Origin: an uncultured Alteromonadaceae bacterium
GTDB lineage: Bacteria; Pseudomonadota; Gammaproteobacteria; Enterobacterales; Alteromonadaceae
Reading direction: 5' to 3'
NCBI GenBank assembly: GCA_947503265.1
Contig: CANNDC010000012.1
Span: forward strand, 62,001-126,000
DNA: 64,000 nucleotides
Of the stretch, positions 1 through 9,972 are shown in pieces. The number at the start of each line of letters is the position of its first letter. The first letter of the stretch is position 1. Position numbers and translations under genes: made by a program. Below the pieces are notes generated by a model. That model was not told the origin of the DNA and did not search any database. It saw nothing but the letters and a program-made list of their open reading frames with translations.

Positions 1-252
1 AAAAGACGCAAAATCATCATGCGAGGACAGCACTTTTTGACCGTCCCAAGCACCATAGTAAAAACTGATTTGATTGCGTGTATTCCATATCACTTGGCCA
101 AACATTATGACTTGAGTATTTACGAGTTACCAATCGAGGTTGCTCCGTTAGAATATTTCCTTTACTGGCACGTCAGTGCTGACCATGATCATGCGCATAT
201 TTGGATGCGTGAACAAATTTTTGAAGTCTCTAAGGCATTTAATCCTGAATAA
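1..252 (+). CDS. LysR-family regulator, C-terminal part (5' end outside window)
   Basis: The reading frame is open through base 1 and ends with TAA at 250-252, so only the last 83 residues are present; the first in-frame ATG at 19 is internal, not a start. The visible part matches the end of a LysR effector-binding domain: TVPS, then TDLIACIPYHLA (the 'threshold' strand and helix), then a terminal WH..DHDHAHIWMREQI segment that is typical of NodD/DntR-like LysR proteins. The DNA-binding half lies to the left. Nothing in the window shows its target. The next gene is 160 bp away and is preceded by its own ribosome binding site. Confidence 0.8.
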   Translation, partial: KRRKIIMRGQHFLTVPSTIVKTDLIACIPYHLAKHYDLSIYELPIEVAPLEYFLYWHVSADHDHAHIWMREQIFEVSKAFNPE

Positions 253-411
253 TGTGGCGTCAAACTGCGTAGCAAAATTTTAGTATGGTCTGACATACCT
301 TTGTATCCAAGGGTAGATTTTTTTCTAAGTAAGATTGAGGTTTAATCACCTCATCGAAACGAAGCGCGTAAATCACGCAAATCGGATTAATACTCAGAAC
401 AGGAATTAACC

Positions 412-807
412 ATGTTGAAAATAGTTAAGACATCACTCGCAATCGCAGCAACTTCGTTGTTGTTTTCAGGTACTGCTCAGGCAGATATCAACGTTGCGTT
501 ACAGAATATCTGTGCCATCGTGAAAACTGATGACAAAGGGCAGTTGCGTAAGAAAATGAAAAAAGTGCAATCAGACTACAGAATGAAGTTGAAAGATTAT
601 TATTCTGGTGTCAGTTGCGGTGGAAAAAGCCTAATACGGTTAGCGGTAGTCAGTGACGCAGTGGAAACAGGTGAGCTGCTGGTTAAAAAAATGCCGAAAA
701 ATGATTTGTCTGCTCCAGAAAAAGATGGCAAGACATTGTTGGCTTGGATATCTGAAAATGGACTAGAGAGCTCTCCAATCACTGCCGTAATCAACGATAG
801 AATCTAA
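412..807 (+). CDS. Small exported protein of unknown function, DUF3718-like (copy 1)
   Basis: This 131-residue protein has a cleavable signal peptide (MLKIVKTS, hydrophobic core, then AQA-D at about residue 24), so it is probably periplasmic. The mature part has two cysteines (in NICAIV and VSCGG) that could form a disulfide, and a lysine/arginine-rich middle. It resembles the uncharacterised DUF3718 type found in Alteromonadales, an assignment made from memory of the C..v..DD...LRK...SC.G.SLIR pattern. The start is fixed by AGGA at 401-404, seven bases before ATG. A paralog at 9973-10368 is 82% identical (107 of 131 residues), with a central 36-residue block unchanged. It is followed by an intrinsic terminator, so it is probably monocistronic. 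Function unknown. Confidence 0.75.
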   Translation: MLKIVKTSLAIAATSLLFSGTAQADINVALQNICAIVKTDDKGQLRKKMKKVQSDYRMKLKDYYSGVSCGGKSLIRLAVVSDAVETGELLVKKMPKNDLSAPEKDGKTLLAWISENGLESSPITAVINDRI

Positions 808-882
808 GAAAGATAAGTGTGGTAAACCGAACTTTAAAAGTTCAACATGGTAAGTAGGCGGTTGCTGCCTACGTCCTCGGGA

Positions 883-907
883 AACAGCCTCTTTTGAGGC
901 TGTTTTT
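883..907 (+). terminator. Intrinsic terminator after copy 1 of the small exported protein
   Basis: A perfect 9-bp stem (AACAGCCTC at 883-891, GAGGCTGTT at 896-904) closes a TTTT loop and runs into TTTTT at 903-907. A second hairpin (GTAGGC at 854-859, GCCTAC at 867-872) lies just upstream. The stem is symmetric, so it may also slow transcription from the opposite acyl-CoA dehydrogenase gene, although that side lacks a good T tract. Confidence 0.8.
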
Positions 908-977
908 CGTTTTAGCATTCTAACTTTAAATGTAGGTTTAACTTTAAATTTAATCTAATTTTAAAAAAACAGCACTG

Positions 978-2777
978 TTAATCTACCAGAAATAATTCTT
1001 CCGGCATGTTCATTAAATTATCTGCACCAGATTCCATAGAAGACACTAGTGAGCGAGTGCGAGACAGCAAACGATCAAAGTAAAATGCGGCCGTTTGTAT
1101 TTTAGCCTGATAAAATTGCGAGTCTGTAGTGCCTTCATCCAATTTTGTCTGCGCAACAACTGCCATTTTTAGCCACATATACCCCACAATGACATAACCC
1201 GAATACATCAAGTAATCAACCGAGGCGGCGCCTATTTCGTTTGGATTATTAGCGGCGCGCTTACCGATTTCCTGCGTAATTTGTTGCCATTCATCTAGGT
1301 GAGTATCAATAGCATTAGACCAGGCATTGAATTGTGATTTATCTCGTACGCTTAAACAATAATCTCGCACTTCTTGAACAAACACATTCAACAATTCCCC
1401 GTTAGAACCCATTATTTTTCGTCCCAACAAGTCAATTGCTTGAATACCCGTTGTTCCTTCATACATGGTACAAATGCGGGTATCACGAGCCAACTGCTCC
1501 ATGCCCCACTCTTTGACATAGCCGTGACCACCAAAAACTTGCATGCCATAGCTTGTGGTTTCTTGCGCCGTTTCAGTCAAAAAAGCCTTAACTACGGGAG
1601 TTAATAACGCCAATTTTGCTTCTGCAATTTGTTTTTCGTCTTCGTTATTGCTGTAAAGCGTCATATCGACCATTTGCATACAATAAATAGCCAGAGCACG
1701 ATTGCCTTCGCGAAACGCTTTTTGTGTGAGCAACATGCGACGAACATCTGGGTGCACAATAATTGGGTCAGCCGGTCCATCCGGATTTACTGGTCCATTG
1801 GAAGCGCGAAATTGTAATCTGTCTTTTGCATATGCTAAAGCGCCTTGAAAAGCGGCTTCAGTTCCGGCCAATCCTTCAAGCCCTGTGCCGATGCGCGCAG
1901 CATTCATAAAAGTGAACATACAATTCAAACCACGATTAGCCTGCCCTATTAAATACCCTCTTGCACCATCAAAATTAATCACACAGGTTGGGCTCGCATT
2001 TATACCCATCTTATGCTCGATTGATCCACAAGCTACCTTGTTTCGATCTGTGATTTGACCTTGGTCATCAACATTAAATTTAGGGATTATAAACAATGAA
2101 ATACCGCGTGTACCCGAAGGCGCATCAGGCAATCTCGCCAGCACTACGTGAACTATATTGTCAGAGAAATCATGCTCCCCTGCAGAGATAAATATTTTAG
2201 TACCGGTGATGCTATATGAGCCGTCTTCATTTGGGTCGGCTTTGGTTTTAAGCATACCTAAATCTGAACCACAGTGGGATTCGGTGAGACACATGGTGCC
2301 GGTCCATGACCCTTCAATCATATTCGGTAAGAATCGTTGTTTTTGCTCATCCGTACCATGTGCCAAAATGGTAGAAATACACCCTTGGCTCAAACCCGGA
2401 TACATAGCCCATGCATGGTTGGCACCTGAAAACCATTCAGCAATCGCAGAAGACAATGAATAGGGAAGGTTTTGACCGCCAAATTCCTCTGGGTGAGTCA
2501 TGGATGGCCATCCACCTTCGACATAAGTTTGATACGCTTCTTTAAATCCCTCTGGTGTCGTCACTTCACCGTCTTGCCATTGACAGCCAACTTGGTCACC
2601 AATGGCATTGAGTGGGGCCAAAACATTGTCGGTAAATTTGGCCGCTTCTTGACAGATTGCATCAACCATATCGGGAGAAGCATCATCAAAGCCTAAGTCC
2701 GCATAGTGTTTTTCAAAGCCCAGCAATTCGTTCATAACAAACAACGTATCACGGACTGGAGATTTAAAATTTTGCAT
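978..2777 (-). CDS. Acyl-CoA dehydrogenase, long (FadE/DmdC-like) type
   Basis: This 599-residue flavoenzyme catalyses FAD-dependent alpha,beta-desaturation of an acyl-CoA. It has the short N-terminal extension of this class (residues 1-32, FKSPVRDTLFVMNELL), then N-terminal and middle domains (MCLTESHCGSDLG), the C-terminal helical domain with TMYEGTTGIQ carrying the catalytic glutamate (E440), and the extra C-terminal domain that brings the length to about 600. That architecture is shared by broad acyl-CoA dehydrogenases and by methylmercaptopropionyl-CoA dehydrogenase (DmdC), so substrate cannot be read directly. It is the last gene of a three-gene minus-strand operon with thiolase (80 bp upstream) and the hydratase/dehydrogenase, which favours fatty acid beta-oxidation. 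ATG at 2777 follows a weak ribosome site. Confidence 0.92.
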   Translation of the reverse strand: MQNFKSPVRDTLFVMNELLGFEKHYADLGFDDASPDMVDAICQEAAKFTDNVLAPLNAIGDQVGCQWQDGEVTTPEGFKEAYQTYVEGGWPSMTHPEEFGGQNLPYSLSSAIAEWFSGANHAWAMYPGLSQGCISTILAHGTDEQKQRFLPNMIEGSWTGTMCLTESHCGSDLGMLKTKADPNEDGSYSITGTKIFISAGEHDFSDNIVHVVLARLPDAPSGTRGISLFIIPKFNVDDQGQITDRNKVACGSIEHKMGINASPTCVINFDGARGYLIGQANRGLNCMFTFMNAARIGTGLEGLAGTEAAFQGALAYAKDRLQFRASNGPVNPDGPADPIIVHPDVRRMLLTQKAFREGNRALAIYCMQMVDMTLYSNNEDEKQIAEAKLALLTPVVKAFLTETAQETTSYGMQVFGGHGYVKEWGMEQLARDTRICTMYEGTTGIQAIDLLGRKIMGSNGELLNVFVQEVRDYCLSVRDKSQFNAWSNAIDTHLDEWQQITQEIGKRAANNPNEIGAASVDYLMYSGYVIVGYMWLKMAVVAQTKLDEGTTDSQFYQAKIQTAAFYFDRLLSRTRSLVSSMESGADNLMNMPEELFLVD

Positions 2778-2857
2778 ATTACTACTACCTAATATTTAAT
2801 TCTTAAAAAGCGTTAACTAGTGGATGATTTCCTAGCGTTTGAATACTTAATGGGCGA

Positions 2858-4039
2858 TCAGTAAACTTCAAAAAGTCCTGCTGCACCCATTCCACCGCCG
2901 ATACACATAGTACAAACAACGTATTTGGCACCTCTGCGTTTACCTTCAATTAACGCGTGCCCTACCATTCTGGCTCCACTCATCCCGTAGGGGTGACCAA
3001 CCGAAATAGCACCGCCGTTCACATTCATTATTTCGTTTGGAATGCCCAAGGTGTCTTGGCAATAAAGCACTTGTACAGCAAACGCTTCATTCAATTCCCA
3101 TAAACCGATATCGTCCATTTTTAGACCATGCTGTTTGAGCAATTTGGGTACGGCAAATACTGGCCCTATTCCCATTTCATCCGGTTCACAACCCGCGACC
3201 GCTATTCCTCTGTATGCACCTAAAGGCGTTAAATTTTGTTGTTCCGCAAGCTTGCTATCCATTAAGACACTGGCCGAAGCACCATCTGACAACTGACTTG
3301 CATTCCCCGCAGTGATGCAACCACCTTCTATAACTGAATTAAGATTTTTTAAGCCGTCCAATGTGGTTTCTGCTCGGTTACCTTCATCTTTCGATAAGGT
3401 CACTTCTTGGAAGCTTTGTTCTTTAGTCTCTTTGTCTATAACGACTTTGGTAGCAGAAACAGACACTATTTCGTCATCAAATTTACCTGCAGTTTGCGCA
3501 GCTGCAGTACGCATTTGACTTTGATATCCATATTCATCTTGCCTATCACGGCTAATTCCATATCTATTTGCAACAATTTCTGCGGTTTGCAGCATCGGCA
3601 TGTAGATGTCTTTGTGCTTTTTCACTAACGCAGGATCAACCATGCGGTGCGTATTCATTGATTTGTTTTGGACTAAACTTATTGAGTCCAAACCACCCGC
3701 TACCATTACCGGGACATTGTCAGTAATGATATGTTTTGCTGCAGTAGCAATAGCGTACATTCCTGAACTGCACTGTCGATCTAAGGTCATCCCAGAAACT
3801 GACGTTGGCAAACCTCCGGCTAATGCACCTAAACGGCCAATATTCATACCGCCTGAACCTTGGGTTAAGGCACTTCCTAAGATCACGTCATCAATTGATT
3901 CAGGATCAATTCCAGCCTTAGAAACAGCAGCGTTTATTGCATGCCCTGCCAGACTAGGTGCTTCTAAGTTATTAAATGCCCCCTTGTATGCGCGACCAAT
4001 TGGTGTACGAGCGGTGGATACTATGACGGCTTCTTTCAT
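2858..4039 (-). CDS. Acetyl-CoA C-acyltransferase (thiolase)
   Basis: This 393-residue thiolase performs the last beta-oxidation step, CoA-dependent cleavage of 3-ketoacyl-CoA (or the reverse condensation). All catalytic residues are visible: nucleophile C90 in DRQCSSG, H349 in GHPYG, and C379 in CMCIGGGMG near the C terminus. The histidine loop reads [10 protein letters not shown] rather than the usual GHPLGASGAR, a mild variation. The length and [17 protein letters not shown] start are full-length for the family. It lies 27 bp downstream of the hydratase/dehydrogenase gene and 80 bp upstream of the acyl-CoA dehydrogenase, so the three are probably cotranscribed. Chain-length preference cannot be told from sequence. 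Confidence 0.94.
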   Translation of the reverse strand: MKEAVIVSTARTPIGRAYKGAFNNLEAPSLAGHAINAAVSKAGIDPESIDDVILGSALTQGSGGMNIGRLGALAGGLPTSVSGMTLDRQCSSGMYAIATAAKHIITDNVPVMVAGGLDSISLVQNKSMNTHRMVDPALVKKHKDIYMPMLQTAEIVANRYGISRDRQDEYGYQSQMRTAAAQTAGKFDDEIVSVSATKVVIDKETKEQSFQEVTLSKDEGNRAETTLDGLKNLNSVIEGGCITAGNASQLSDGASASVLMDSKLAEQQNLTPLGAYRGIAVAGCEPDEMGIGPVFAVPKLLKQHGLKMDDIGLWELNEAFAVQVLYCQDTLGIPNEIMNVNGGAISVGHPYGMSGARMVGHALIEGKRRGAKYVVCTMCIGGGMGAAGLFEVY

Positions 4040-4066
4040 TTTTAATTCCTATTATTCAATCTTGTT

Positions 4067-6190
4067 TTATGCGGGTTTGTAGTCAGCAAATTTTTTGCCT
4101 TGTTCAGCTAATTGCTTGAGCAAAGGCGCAGGTTCAAACCACATTTTTCCGTATTCGCCGAGGGAATCTCGATATTGGCACATCGCGTTGTAGACTTTAT
4201 CCAAACCAATTTCATCGGCATATTGCATTGGACCACCTCGATAAACGGGGAAGCCATAGCCGTAAACATAGATCACATCGATATCACTTGATTTGGCCGC
4301 TATTCCTTCTTCAAGAATGTACGCACCTTCATTGATAAGCGGGAAAATGCAACGCTCTAGAATTTCTTCGTCGCTGAGATCTCTTTGAGCAACATTTAGT
4401 TTTTCAGCTTCTTGCTTGGCTATTTCAAGGACACTTGGGTCAGGGATAGGTTTGCGGCTACCCGATTCATATAGGTAAATACCTTTTCCTACTTTTAATC
4501 CTACTCGTCCATCTTCCACCAACCGGTTTCCGACGACACAGTAGCTGGGATCATGAGAGATAAATTCTTGCCGTGATTGACGGACAAAATAACCGATATC
4601 CAAACCAGCCATATCTCCCATAGTATTTGGACCCATTGGCATGCCAAAGTCATAGATAATTTTATCAACCTGTTCTGGCGTAGCACCTTCTAGAATCAAT
4701 CTGTTTGACTCTCTGCCATAGGGTTCGATCATTCTGTTTCCAACAAAACCGAAACATACCCCAACTAAAACAGCGACCTTACGAATTTTCTTCGCCAATT
4801 GCATACAGGTTTTGATCACGTCAGCAGAAGTTTCATCGCCTTTTACTACTTCAAGTAACTTCATGACATTAGCAGGACTGAAAAAATGTAGACCAATGAC
4901 ATCTTGAGGTCTGGATGTGGCTGCGGCAATTTGGTTGAGATCCAACGTCGATGTATTAGAAGCGAGAATAGCGCCTTGTTTGCAAACTTCATCTAGTTTG
5001 CTAAAGACCTGCTCTTTTACTTCCATTTTCTCGAAAACCGCTTCGATTACCAAGTCCACATCCGCCAATCCTGCGTAATCCGTTGTTCCATTTAACAAGG
5101 CCATTCTGTTTTCGACATCTTGTTCGGTTAACTTGCCTTTCTTGGCGGAATTAGTGTAATTTTTTCGAATGACAGCTAGCCCTTTATCTAAAGCCTCTTG
5201 TTTCAGTTCTAGCATGACAACAGGTATGCCGGCATTGGCAAAATTCATTGCAATACCTCCGCCCATAGTACCTGCACCTATAATGCCGACTTTCTTAACT
5301 TCGCGAACGGGTGTGGTTTTGTCAAAATCAGAAACGTGTGAAGCCGCTCTTTCAGCGAAGAAAAAATGTTGTTGAGCGCGTGCTTGAGGCGATCTCATGC
5401 ATTCCATAAACAGCTCGCCTTCTTTCTTGAGTCCTTCTGCAAGAGGCAATTCAACGGATGCTTCTACGGCCTGAATACAGCGCTCAGGAGAGAAAAATCC
5501 ACGTGCTTGCTTCGCTATACCTTGTCGATACTGTGCAAACAATTCAGCCGGTGCACTAGCGGGATCGATAACGATATCCTTAACTCTTTTCACAATCGCG
5601 CCATCTGCTATAACCTGCTGAACAAAACCCATAGCTTCATTGAGTAAATCCAGAGGATCTGACACCAATAAATCAAAGACAGTCGGCAACGCTTTAGCGG
5701 AAACAGGTTTGCCCGATACAATCATATCTAGCGCTGTTGCCACACCAGCCAATCGGGGCAAACGTTGTGTTCCCCCTGCTCCCGGTAGAATGCCCAGATT
5801 AACTTCTGGCAAACCTACTTTGTTGTCAGAGAACGTGATTCTGTAATGGCAAGATAACGCCACTTCTAGTCCGCCACCAAAAGCTGGGCCATTTAACACC
5901 GCAATTACAGGTTTTTGCGCGTTTTCTATAAGGTCCAGCACGGCTGGCAAGTTCGGCTCTAAATTACCACTAGAGAATTCGCTAATGTCAGCGCCCCCAG
6001 AAAATAGCTTTTGTTGGGATGAAATCACGATTGCTTTTATTGAGTCATCGTCGAGAGACGCTTGTATTTCTTCAATAAGGCCTACTCTGACAGCCTTAGA
6101 CAACGCATTTACCGGCGGGTTTTGCATCAGAATCAAGGCTATTTCGCCCTGATTCTGTCTAACTACTGCTGCTTGATTTTCAGCTTCCAT
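4067..6190 (-). CDS. Enoyl-CoA hydratase / 3-hydroxyacyl-CoA dehydrogenase (FadB/FadJ-like)
   Basis: This 707-residue multifunctional enzyme covers the two middle steps of beta-oxidation. Residues 1-190 are a crotonase domain: SGGADISEF and [12 protein letters not shown] form the oxyanion hole, and [14 protein letters not shown] contains the catalytic glutamate. From about residue 300 follows the NAD-binding dehydrogenase domain with [17 protein letters not shown], then ASNTSTLD and [12 protein letters not shown], and a duplicated C-terminal 3HCDH domain ending [13 protein letters not shown] chose ATG at 6190 ([10 protein letters not shown]) because GAGGT lies five bases upstream; a longer frame to 6253 has no ribosome site. 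It is the promoter-proximal gene of the minus-strand beta-oxidation operon and is divergent from the dehalogenase-like operon. Confidence 0.92.
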   Translation of the reverse strand: MEAENQAAVVRQNQGEIALILMQNPPVNALSKAVRVGLIEEIQASLDDDSIKAIVISSQQKLFSGGADISEFSSGNLEPNLPAVLDLIENAQKPVIAVLNGPAFGGGLEVALSCHYRITFSDNKVGLPEVNLGILPGAGGTQRLPRLAGVATALDMIVSGKPVSAKALPTVFDLLVSDPLDLLNEAMGFVQQVIADGAIVKRVKDIVIDPASAPAELFAQYRQGIAKQARGFFSPERCIQAVEASVELPLAEGLKKEGELFMECMRSPQARAQQHFFFAERAASHVSDFDKTTPVREVKKVGIIGAGTMGGGIAMNFANAGIPVVMLELKQEALDKGLAVIRKNYTNSAKKGKLTEQDVENRMALLNGTTDYAGLADVDLVIEAVFEKMEVKEQVFSKLDEVCKQGAILASNTSTLDLNQIAAATSRPQDVIGLHFFSPANVMKLLEVVKGDETSADVIKTCMQLAKKIRKVAVLVGVCFGFVGNRMIEPYGRESNRLILEGATPEQVDKIIYDFGMPMGPNTMGDMAGLDIGYFVRQSRQEFISHDPSYCVVGNRLVEDGRVGLKVGKGIYLYESGSRKPIPDPSVLEIAKQEAEKLNVAQRDLSDEEILERCIFPLINEGAYILEEGIAAKSSDIDVIYVYGYGFPVYRGGPMQYADEIGLDKVYNAMCQYRDSLGEYGKMWFEPAPLLKQLAEQGKKFADYKPA

Positions 6191-6448
6191 GAACACCTCA
6201 ATAAACGAAAATTGGCTACTTTTCAGAAATGTTAGGGCAACTGGTCTAATCATCCAAGTTTATTGGTTTTATAATTCTGAATAAGTCAAATTGATAAGAG
6301 CCATACACCAGAGCATGCTTGATTTTCGTTGCAGGGATTGATTTTAGAGACATCTGCTGTGGTTGACATTGATTCGTCCTTCTGTTTTTCTGACACCGAA
6401 ACAATAATTAACACCAATAGTGAATTTGGTTAAAAGGTAACCTGAACC
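6191..6448. promoter_or_regulatory. Divergent control region between beta-oxidation and dehalogenase-like operons
   Basis: These 258 bp must hold promoters for both the minus-strand beta-oxidation operon and the plus-strand operon beginning at 6449. I see ribosome binding sites at each edge (GAGGT before the minus-strand ATG, AAGGTAACC before 6449), but no operator I can name with confidence; no clear FadR or PsrA-type palindrome was found. Short reading frames here are not convincing genes. Confidence 0.45.
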
Positions 6449-7363
6449 ATGCACAAACTTCGCACTCCAGACACGCGTTTTAACGATTTGCCAGACTACC
6501 CTTTCTCGCCTAATTACATTGAAATTGACGATTTCGAAGGCGGCAAATTGCGTATGCATTATCTTAATGAAGGACCTAAAAATGGTGAAGTTGTATTGAT
6601 GCTGCATGGCGAGCCATCTTGGTCGTTTTTATATCGCAAGATGATTCCACCGATTGTAAATAGCGGTTGCCGTGTTATTGCACCTGATTTGATCGGCTTT
6701 GGGCGTTCTGACAAGCCTTGCAATCAGGATGATTACACGTATCAGCGCCATTTAGATTGGCTTGCGAATATTATCATTCGGTTGGATTTAACCGATATCA
6801 CACTCGTTTGCCAAGATTGGGGGGGATTATTAGGTCTACGACTAGTTGCGGAGCACCAACACAGGTTCGCCAGAGTCTGTGCGGCAAATACCATGCTGCC
6901 TACAGGCGATCATGCGCCCAGCGAGGCTTTTTCAAAATGGAAAGCGTTTTCTCAGGAGGTTCCTGTTTTTCCAGCTTCCGGTATTATTAAGGGGGCTACG
7001 ACTAATACGTTAAGCCCAGATGTGTTGGCCGCCTATGACGCGCCCTACCCCGATGAATCGTACAAAGCTGGAGCACGAAAATTTCCACTATTAGTGCCAA
7101 TGACACCGAATGATCCTGCTTCGCAAGCTAATCGAGCTGCTTGGCAGGTACTTAAACAATTCCAGAAACCTTTCTTAACGGCATTTAGCGACTCGGATCC
7201 TGTCACCGCAGGTGGCGATAAAATAATGCAATCTTTGATACCCGGATGCGCCGGTCAAGCGCACACAACGATTGAAAATGGTGGGCATTTCTTACAAGAG
7301 GATCAAGGCGAAAAGCTCGCTGAAGTGGTACTCGATTTCATGCAAGCCAATCCTATTAGTTAG
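6449..7363 (+). CDS. Haloalkane dehalogenase-like alpha/beta hydrolase (HLD-I type)
   Basis: This 304-residue hydrolase has the hallmarks of haloalkane dehalogenases, which replace a halogen on an alkyl chain with hydroxyl by way of an aspartyl ester. HGEPSW (residues 53-58) gives the oxyanion hole; CQDWGG contains nucleophile D123 and the halide-binding W124; FSKWKAF in the cap gives the second tryptophan used in subfamily I; FSDSDPVT supplies the acid (D250 or D248) and NGGHFLQED the base (H280). The length equals DhlA/DhmA-type enzymes. Epoxide hydrolases share the fold, but the QDWGG and E-P-S-W features favour dehalogenase. It is followed 30 bp later by an SDR and then an acyl-CoA ligase, suggesting a catabolic operon. 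Substrate unknown. Confidence 0.85.
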   Translation: MHKLRTPDTRFNDLPDYPFSPNYIEIDDFEGGKLRMHYLNEGPKNGEVVLMLHGEPSWSFLYRKMIPPIVNSGCRVIAPDLIGFGRSDKPCNQDDYTYQRHLDWLANIIIRLDLTDITLVCQDWGGLLGLRLVAEHQHRFARVCAANTMLPTGDHAPSEAFSKWKAFSQEVPVFPASGIIKGATTNTLSPDVLAAYDAPYPDESYKAGARKFPLLVPMTPNDPASQANRAAWQVLKQFQKPFLTAFSDSDPVTAGGDKIMQSLIPGCAGQAHTTIENGGHFLQEDQGEKLAEVVLDFMQANPIS

Positions 7364-7393
7364 AACGAATTTATTATATTAAGGAGAAACACC

Positions 7394-8161
7394 TTGGATT
7401 CACTTTTGGATTTTACCGGCCAAGTGGCAATGATAACTGGAGCAGGAAGTGGCTTTGGGCGTCTTCTCACGCAAGGTCTTGCTGCTAGAGGATGTAATTT
7501 AGTCATAGGCGATATAAATCAACAGGGACTAGATGAGACCATTGCTTCGCTGGAATTAAACGGTAACAGCGTGCATTCGCTAATTTGTGATGTCAGTAAA
7601 GAGTCTGAAGTCAAAGCCATGGTTGATAAAGCCATGTCGGAGTTTGGTCGGTTGGATATTGGTGTCAATAATGCAGGGATTGCGCATTTAATGACGCCGC
7701 TACATAAAATTGAACAGGCCACAATAGACCAACAAATGTCTGTGAATGTTAATGGGGTACTGTTTGGTATGAAGTACCAAATAGAAGCCATGTTAGCTAA
7801 TGGTTCTGGGCATATTTTAAATTTAAGTTCTATGGCTGGGATCGGCGGAGCACCGAAAGGAGCCGCTTATGCTGCTGCAAAACATGCCGTCGTTGGGCTG
7901 ACCCGAACCTGCGCTGTAGAATATGCACGCAAAGGCATTAGAGCAAATGCAATTTGTCCATTTTACAGCCCAACTAATATCCTCGCCGCTGATGGATTTG
8001 ATACTCCGGAGGCGCAAGAAAGATTGGCAAGAGGGTGTCCGATGAGAAGACTGGCTGATCCGCAAGAAATCGTTAATACTATGATATTAATTTTGTCACC
8101 AGGAAACTCCTACATGAGCGGTCAAACCATTGCAATTGATGGTGCAGTGAGTGCTTGGTAG
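7394..8161 (+). CDS. Short-chain dehydrogenase/reductase
   Basis: This 255-residue classical SDR has the cofactor motif TGAGSGFG (residues 15-22), NNAG at 92-95, catalytic N120, S145/S146, Y159 and K163 (YAAAK). An aspartate (D40) ends the second beta strand, which usually means NAD rather than NADP. The start is TTG at 7394, supported by AAGGAG at 7381-7386 with seven bases spacing; no ATG is near. It sits between the dehalogenase-like gene and the acyl-CoA ligase with gaps of about 30 bp, so cotranscription is likely. A plausible role is oxidation of the alcohol released by the hydrolase, or of a 3-hydroxy intermediate, but this is inference. Confidence 0.9.
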   Translation: MDSLLDFTGQVAMITGAGSGFGRLLTQGLAARGCNLVIGDINQQGLDETIASLELNGNSVHSLICDVSKESEVKAMVDKAMSEFGRLDIGVNNAGIAHLMTPLHKIEQATIDQQMSVNVNGVLFGMKYQIEAMLANGSGHILNLSSMAGIGGAPKGAAYAAAKHAVVGLTRTCAVEYARKGIRANAICPFYSPTNILAADGFDTPEAQERLARGCPMRRLADPQEIVNTMILILSPGNSYMSGQTIAIDGAVSAW

Positions 8162-8198
8162 AGGAGCCTAAATACTAAGAATAATAAGGGAAAGATTG

Positions 8199-9845
8199 AT
8201 GCAAGCTTTGATGATGAATACTCAGTTAATGATCTCGTCGATACTAGTTCATGCTGAGAAAAATTACCCAGACCAAGAGATAGTTTCTGTTACCGCTGAC
8301 AATCCAAGACACAGATACAGTTATCGTGATTTTGCTAAACGTAGTCGCCAACTAGCCAAGGTTTTGGAGAGTTTAGGAGCAAAGTTTGGAGATCGAATAG
8401 GCACATTAGCATGGAATGACTATCGGCATTTAGAGATGTATTACGGTATATCTGGTGCTGGGATGGTATGCCACATGATCAATCCCAAATTATTCCCTGA
8501 ACAAATAAATTACATTGTAAATCATGCCGAAGATAAATTTTTGTTTGTCGATGTGCTCGTCATGCCCTTAATAGAGGCCCTGCATGCAAGTTTTGAATCT
8601 GTAGAAGGAATTGTGGTCCTGACAGACGAAGCAAACATGCCACAAACCTCGCTAGATAATGTGTTTTGCTATGAAACCCTGCTGGCGGAACAAGATGATG
8701 ATTACCAATGGCCAGAGTTCGATGAAAATACAGCCTGCGGCATGTGTTACACATCAGGTACGACGGGCAATCCCAAAGGCGTTGTGTACAGCCATCGTTC
8801 GACCCTTCTGCACGCATTGGCGGGCGCCCTACCAGATGCTACCAATGCTTCCAACCTAAAAACCTGCATGCCGATCGTTCCCATGTTTCATGTTAATGCT
8901 TGGGGTATCCCCTATGCCTCTATCATGGTTGGATCCAAATTAGTCATGCCTGGGCCAAAAATGGCAGATGGCGAAACGCTTCACGACCTCATCGAAAGTG
9001 AGCAAGTCAATTTCTCCTCAGGTGTTCCTACGATTTGGATGGCGCTATTAGATTACTTGGACTCAAGTGGCAAGAAAATCGAATCATTGGAAACCGCTTG
9101 TTCCGGCGGTGCAGCCTGTCCCAAAGGCTTAATCACTCGATTAAAAAATGATTATGGTGTTGACCTTATGCAAGGTTGGGGAATGACCGAAATGAGCCCG
9201 TTGGGAACTGTTTTTAGTTTTAAAAAGGGAATGGAAAACTTAACAGAAGAAGAACAAATCAATCTACGAGCTAAACAAGGCCGAACCGTATTTGGTGTGG
9301 AATTGAAAATTGTAGATGACAATAACAAAGAGTTGCCTTGGGATGGTGTGGCGTTTGGTGCGTTAAAAGTAAGGGGGCCATGGATTGCAACTGGATATTA
9401 CGGAATGTCACAAGAGCCCGGTGCTGCAGATTGCCCGGTTGATAAAGACGGATGGTTAAATACGGGTGATGTAGCAACTGTTGATGAAAACGGCTTTATG
9501 CAAATTACCGATCGTACCAAAGATGTGATTAAGTCTGGGGGCGAATGGGTAAGCTCTATTGACATAGAGAATGCGGCAGCGAGTCACGAGTTGATAGCAG
9601 AAGCAGCTGCTATAGGTCGATTTCATCCCAAATGGACAGAGCGCCCTTTGCTCATAGTCGTGTTGAATAAAGACGCGAAAGTAACAAGTGGTGAAATCAT
9701 TGCGTATTTGAAAGATAAATTACACAAATGGTCTGTGCCAGATGACGTGGTGTTTACCGATGAATTGCCCCACACAGCCACTGGCAAACTAAATAAACTT
9801 GCACTCAGAGAAACATACAAGGATTACCAGTTTCCAATCGAGTAA
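8199..9845 (+). CDS. Fatty-acyl-CoA ligase (AMP-forming, AlkK/DmdB-like)
   Basis: This 548-residue adenylate-forming enzyme activates a carboxylic acid to its CoA thioester through an acyl-AMP. It carries the ATP loop [11 protein letters not shown] (about residue 185), GWGMTEMSP, the hinge region [18 protein letters not shown], and the catalytic lysine K530 in HTATGKLNK at the C terminus. Overall it looks like the medium/long-chain AlkK group, which also includes methylmercaptopropionate-CoA ligases, so chain length is uncertain. I chose ATG at 8199 because AGGG sits eight bases upstream; the frame can also open at TTG 8196. Together with the SDR and dehalogenase-like enzyme it would feed acyl-CoA into the divergent beta-oxidation operon. 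Confidence 0.92.
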   Translation: MQALMMNTQLMISSILVHAEKNYPDQEIVSVTADNPRHRYSYRDFAKRSRQLAKVLESLGAKFGDRIGTLAWNDYRHLEMYYGISGAGMVCHMINPKLFPEQINYIVNHAEDKFLFVDVLVMPLIEALHASFESVEGIVVLTDEANMPQTSLDNVFCYETLLAEQDDDYQWPEFDENTACGMCYTSGTTGNPKGVVYSHRSTLLHALAGALPDATNASNLKTCMPIVPMFHVNAWGIPYASIMVGSKLVMPGPKMADGETLHDLIESEQVNFSSGVPTIWMALLDYLDSSGKKIESLETACSGGAACPKGLITRLKNDYGVDLMQGWGMTEMSPLGTVFSFKKGMENLTEEEQINLRAKQGRTVFGVELKIVDDNNKELPWDGVAFGALKVRGPWIATGYYGMSQEPGAADCPVDKDGWLNTGDVATVDENGFMQITDRTKDVIKSGGEWVSSIDIENAAASHELIAEAAAIGRFHPKWTERPLLIVVLNKDAKVTSGEIIAYLKDKLHKWSVPDDVVFTDELPHTATGKLNKLALRETYKDYQFPIE

Positions 9846-9972
9846 ACATTGGTCAATTTCCGTATTTCTCCACATACCTTAGTATTTTAGCCGTTATTTA
9901 TTTGTGCCTTTTTTACAACTAAAGTTGTAGGCGTAAGATAAATTAACCTAAACAGAAACGGAGGAGTTAACC

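Noticed and set aside
6344..6607. Minus-strand frame of 87 codons in the divergent region
   Set aside because: It overlaps the start of the hydrolase gene in antisense, has no ribosome site and no recognisable protein pattern.
978..9845. DMSP demethylation pathway (DmdB/DmdC look of ligase and dehydrogenase)
   Set aside because: No dmdA or dmdD is present, and the neighbouring hydratase/dehydrogenase and thiolase indicate ordinary beta-oxidation.
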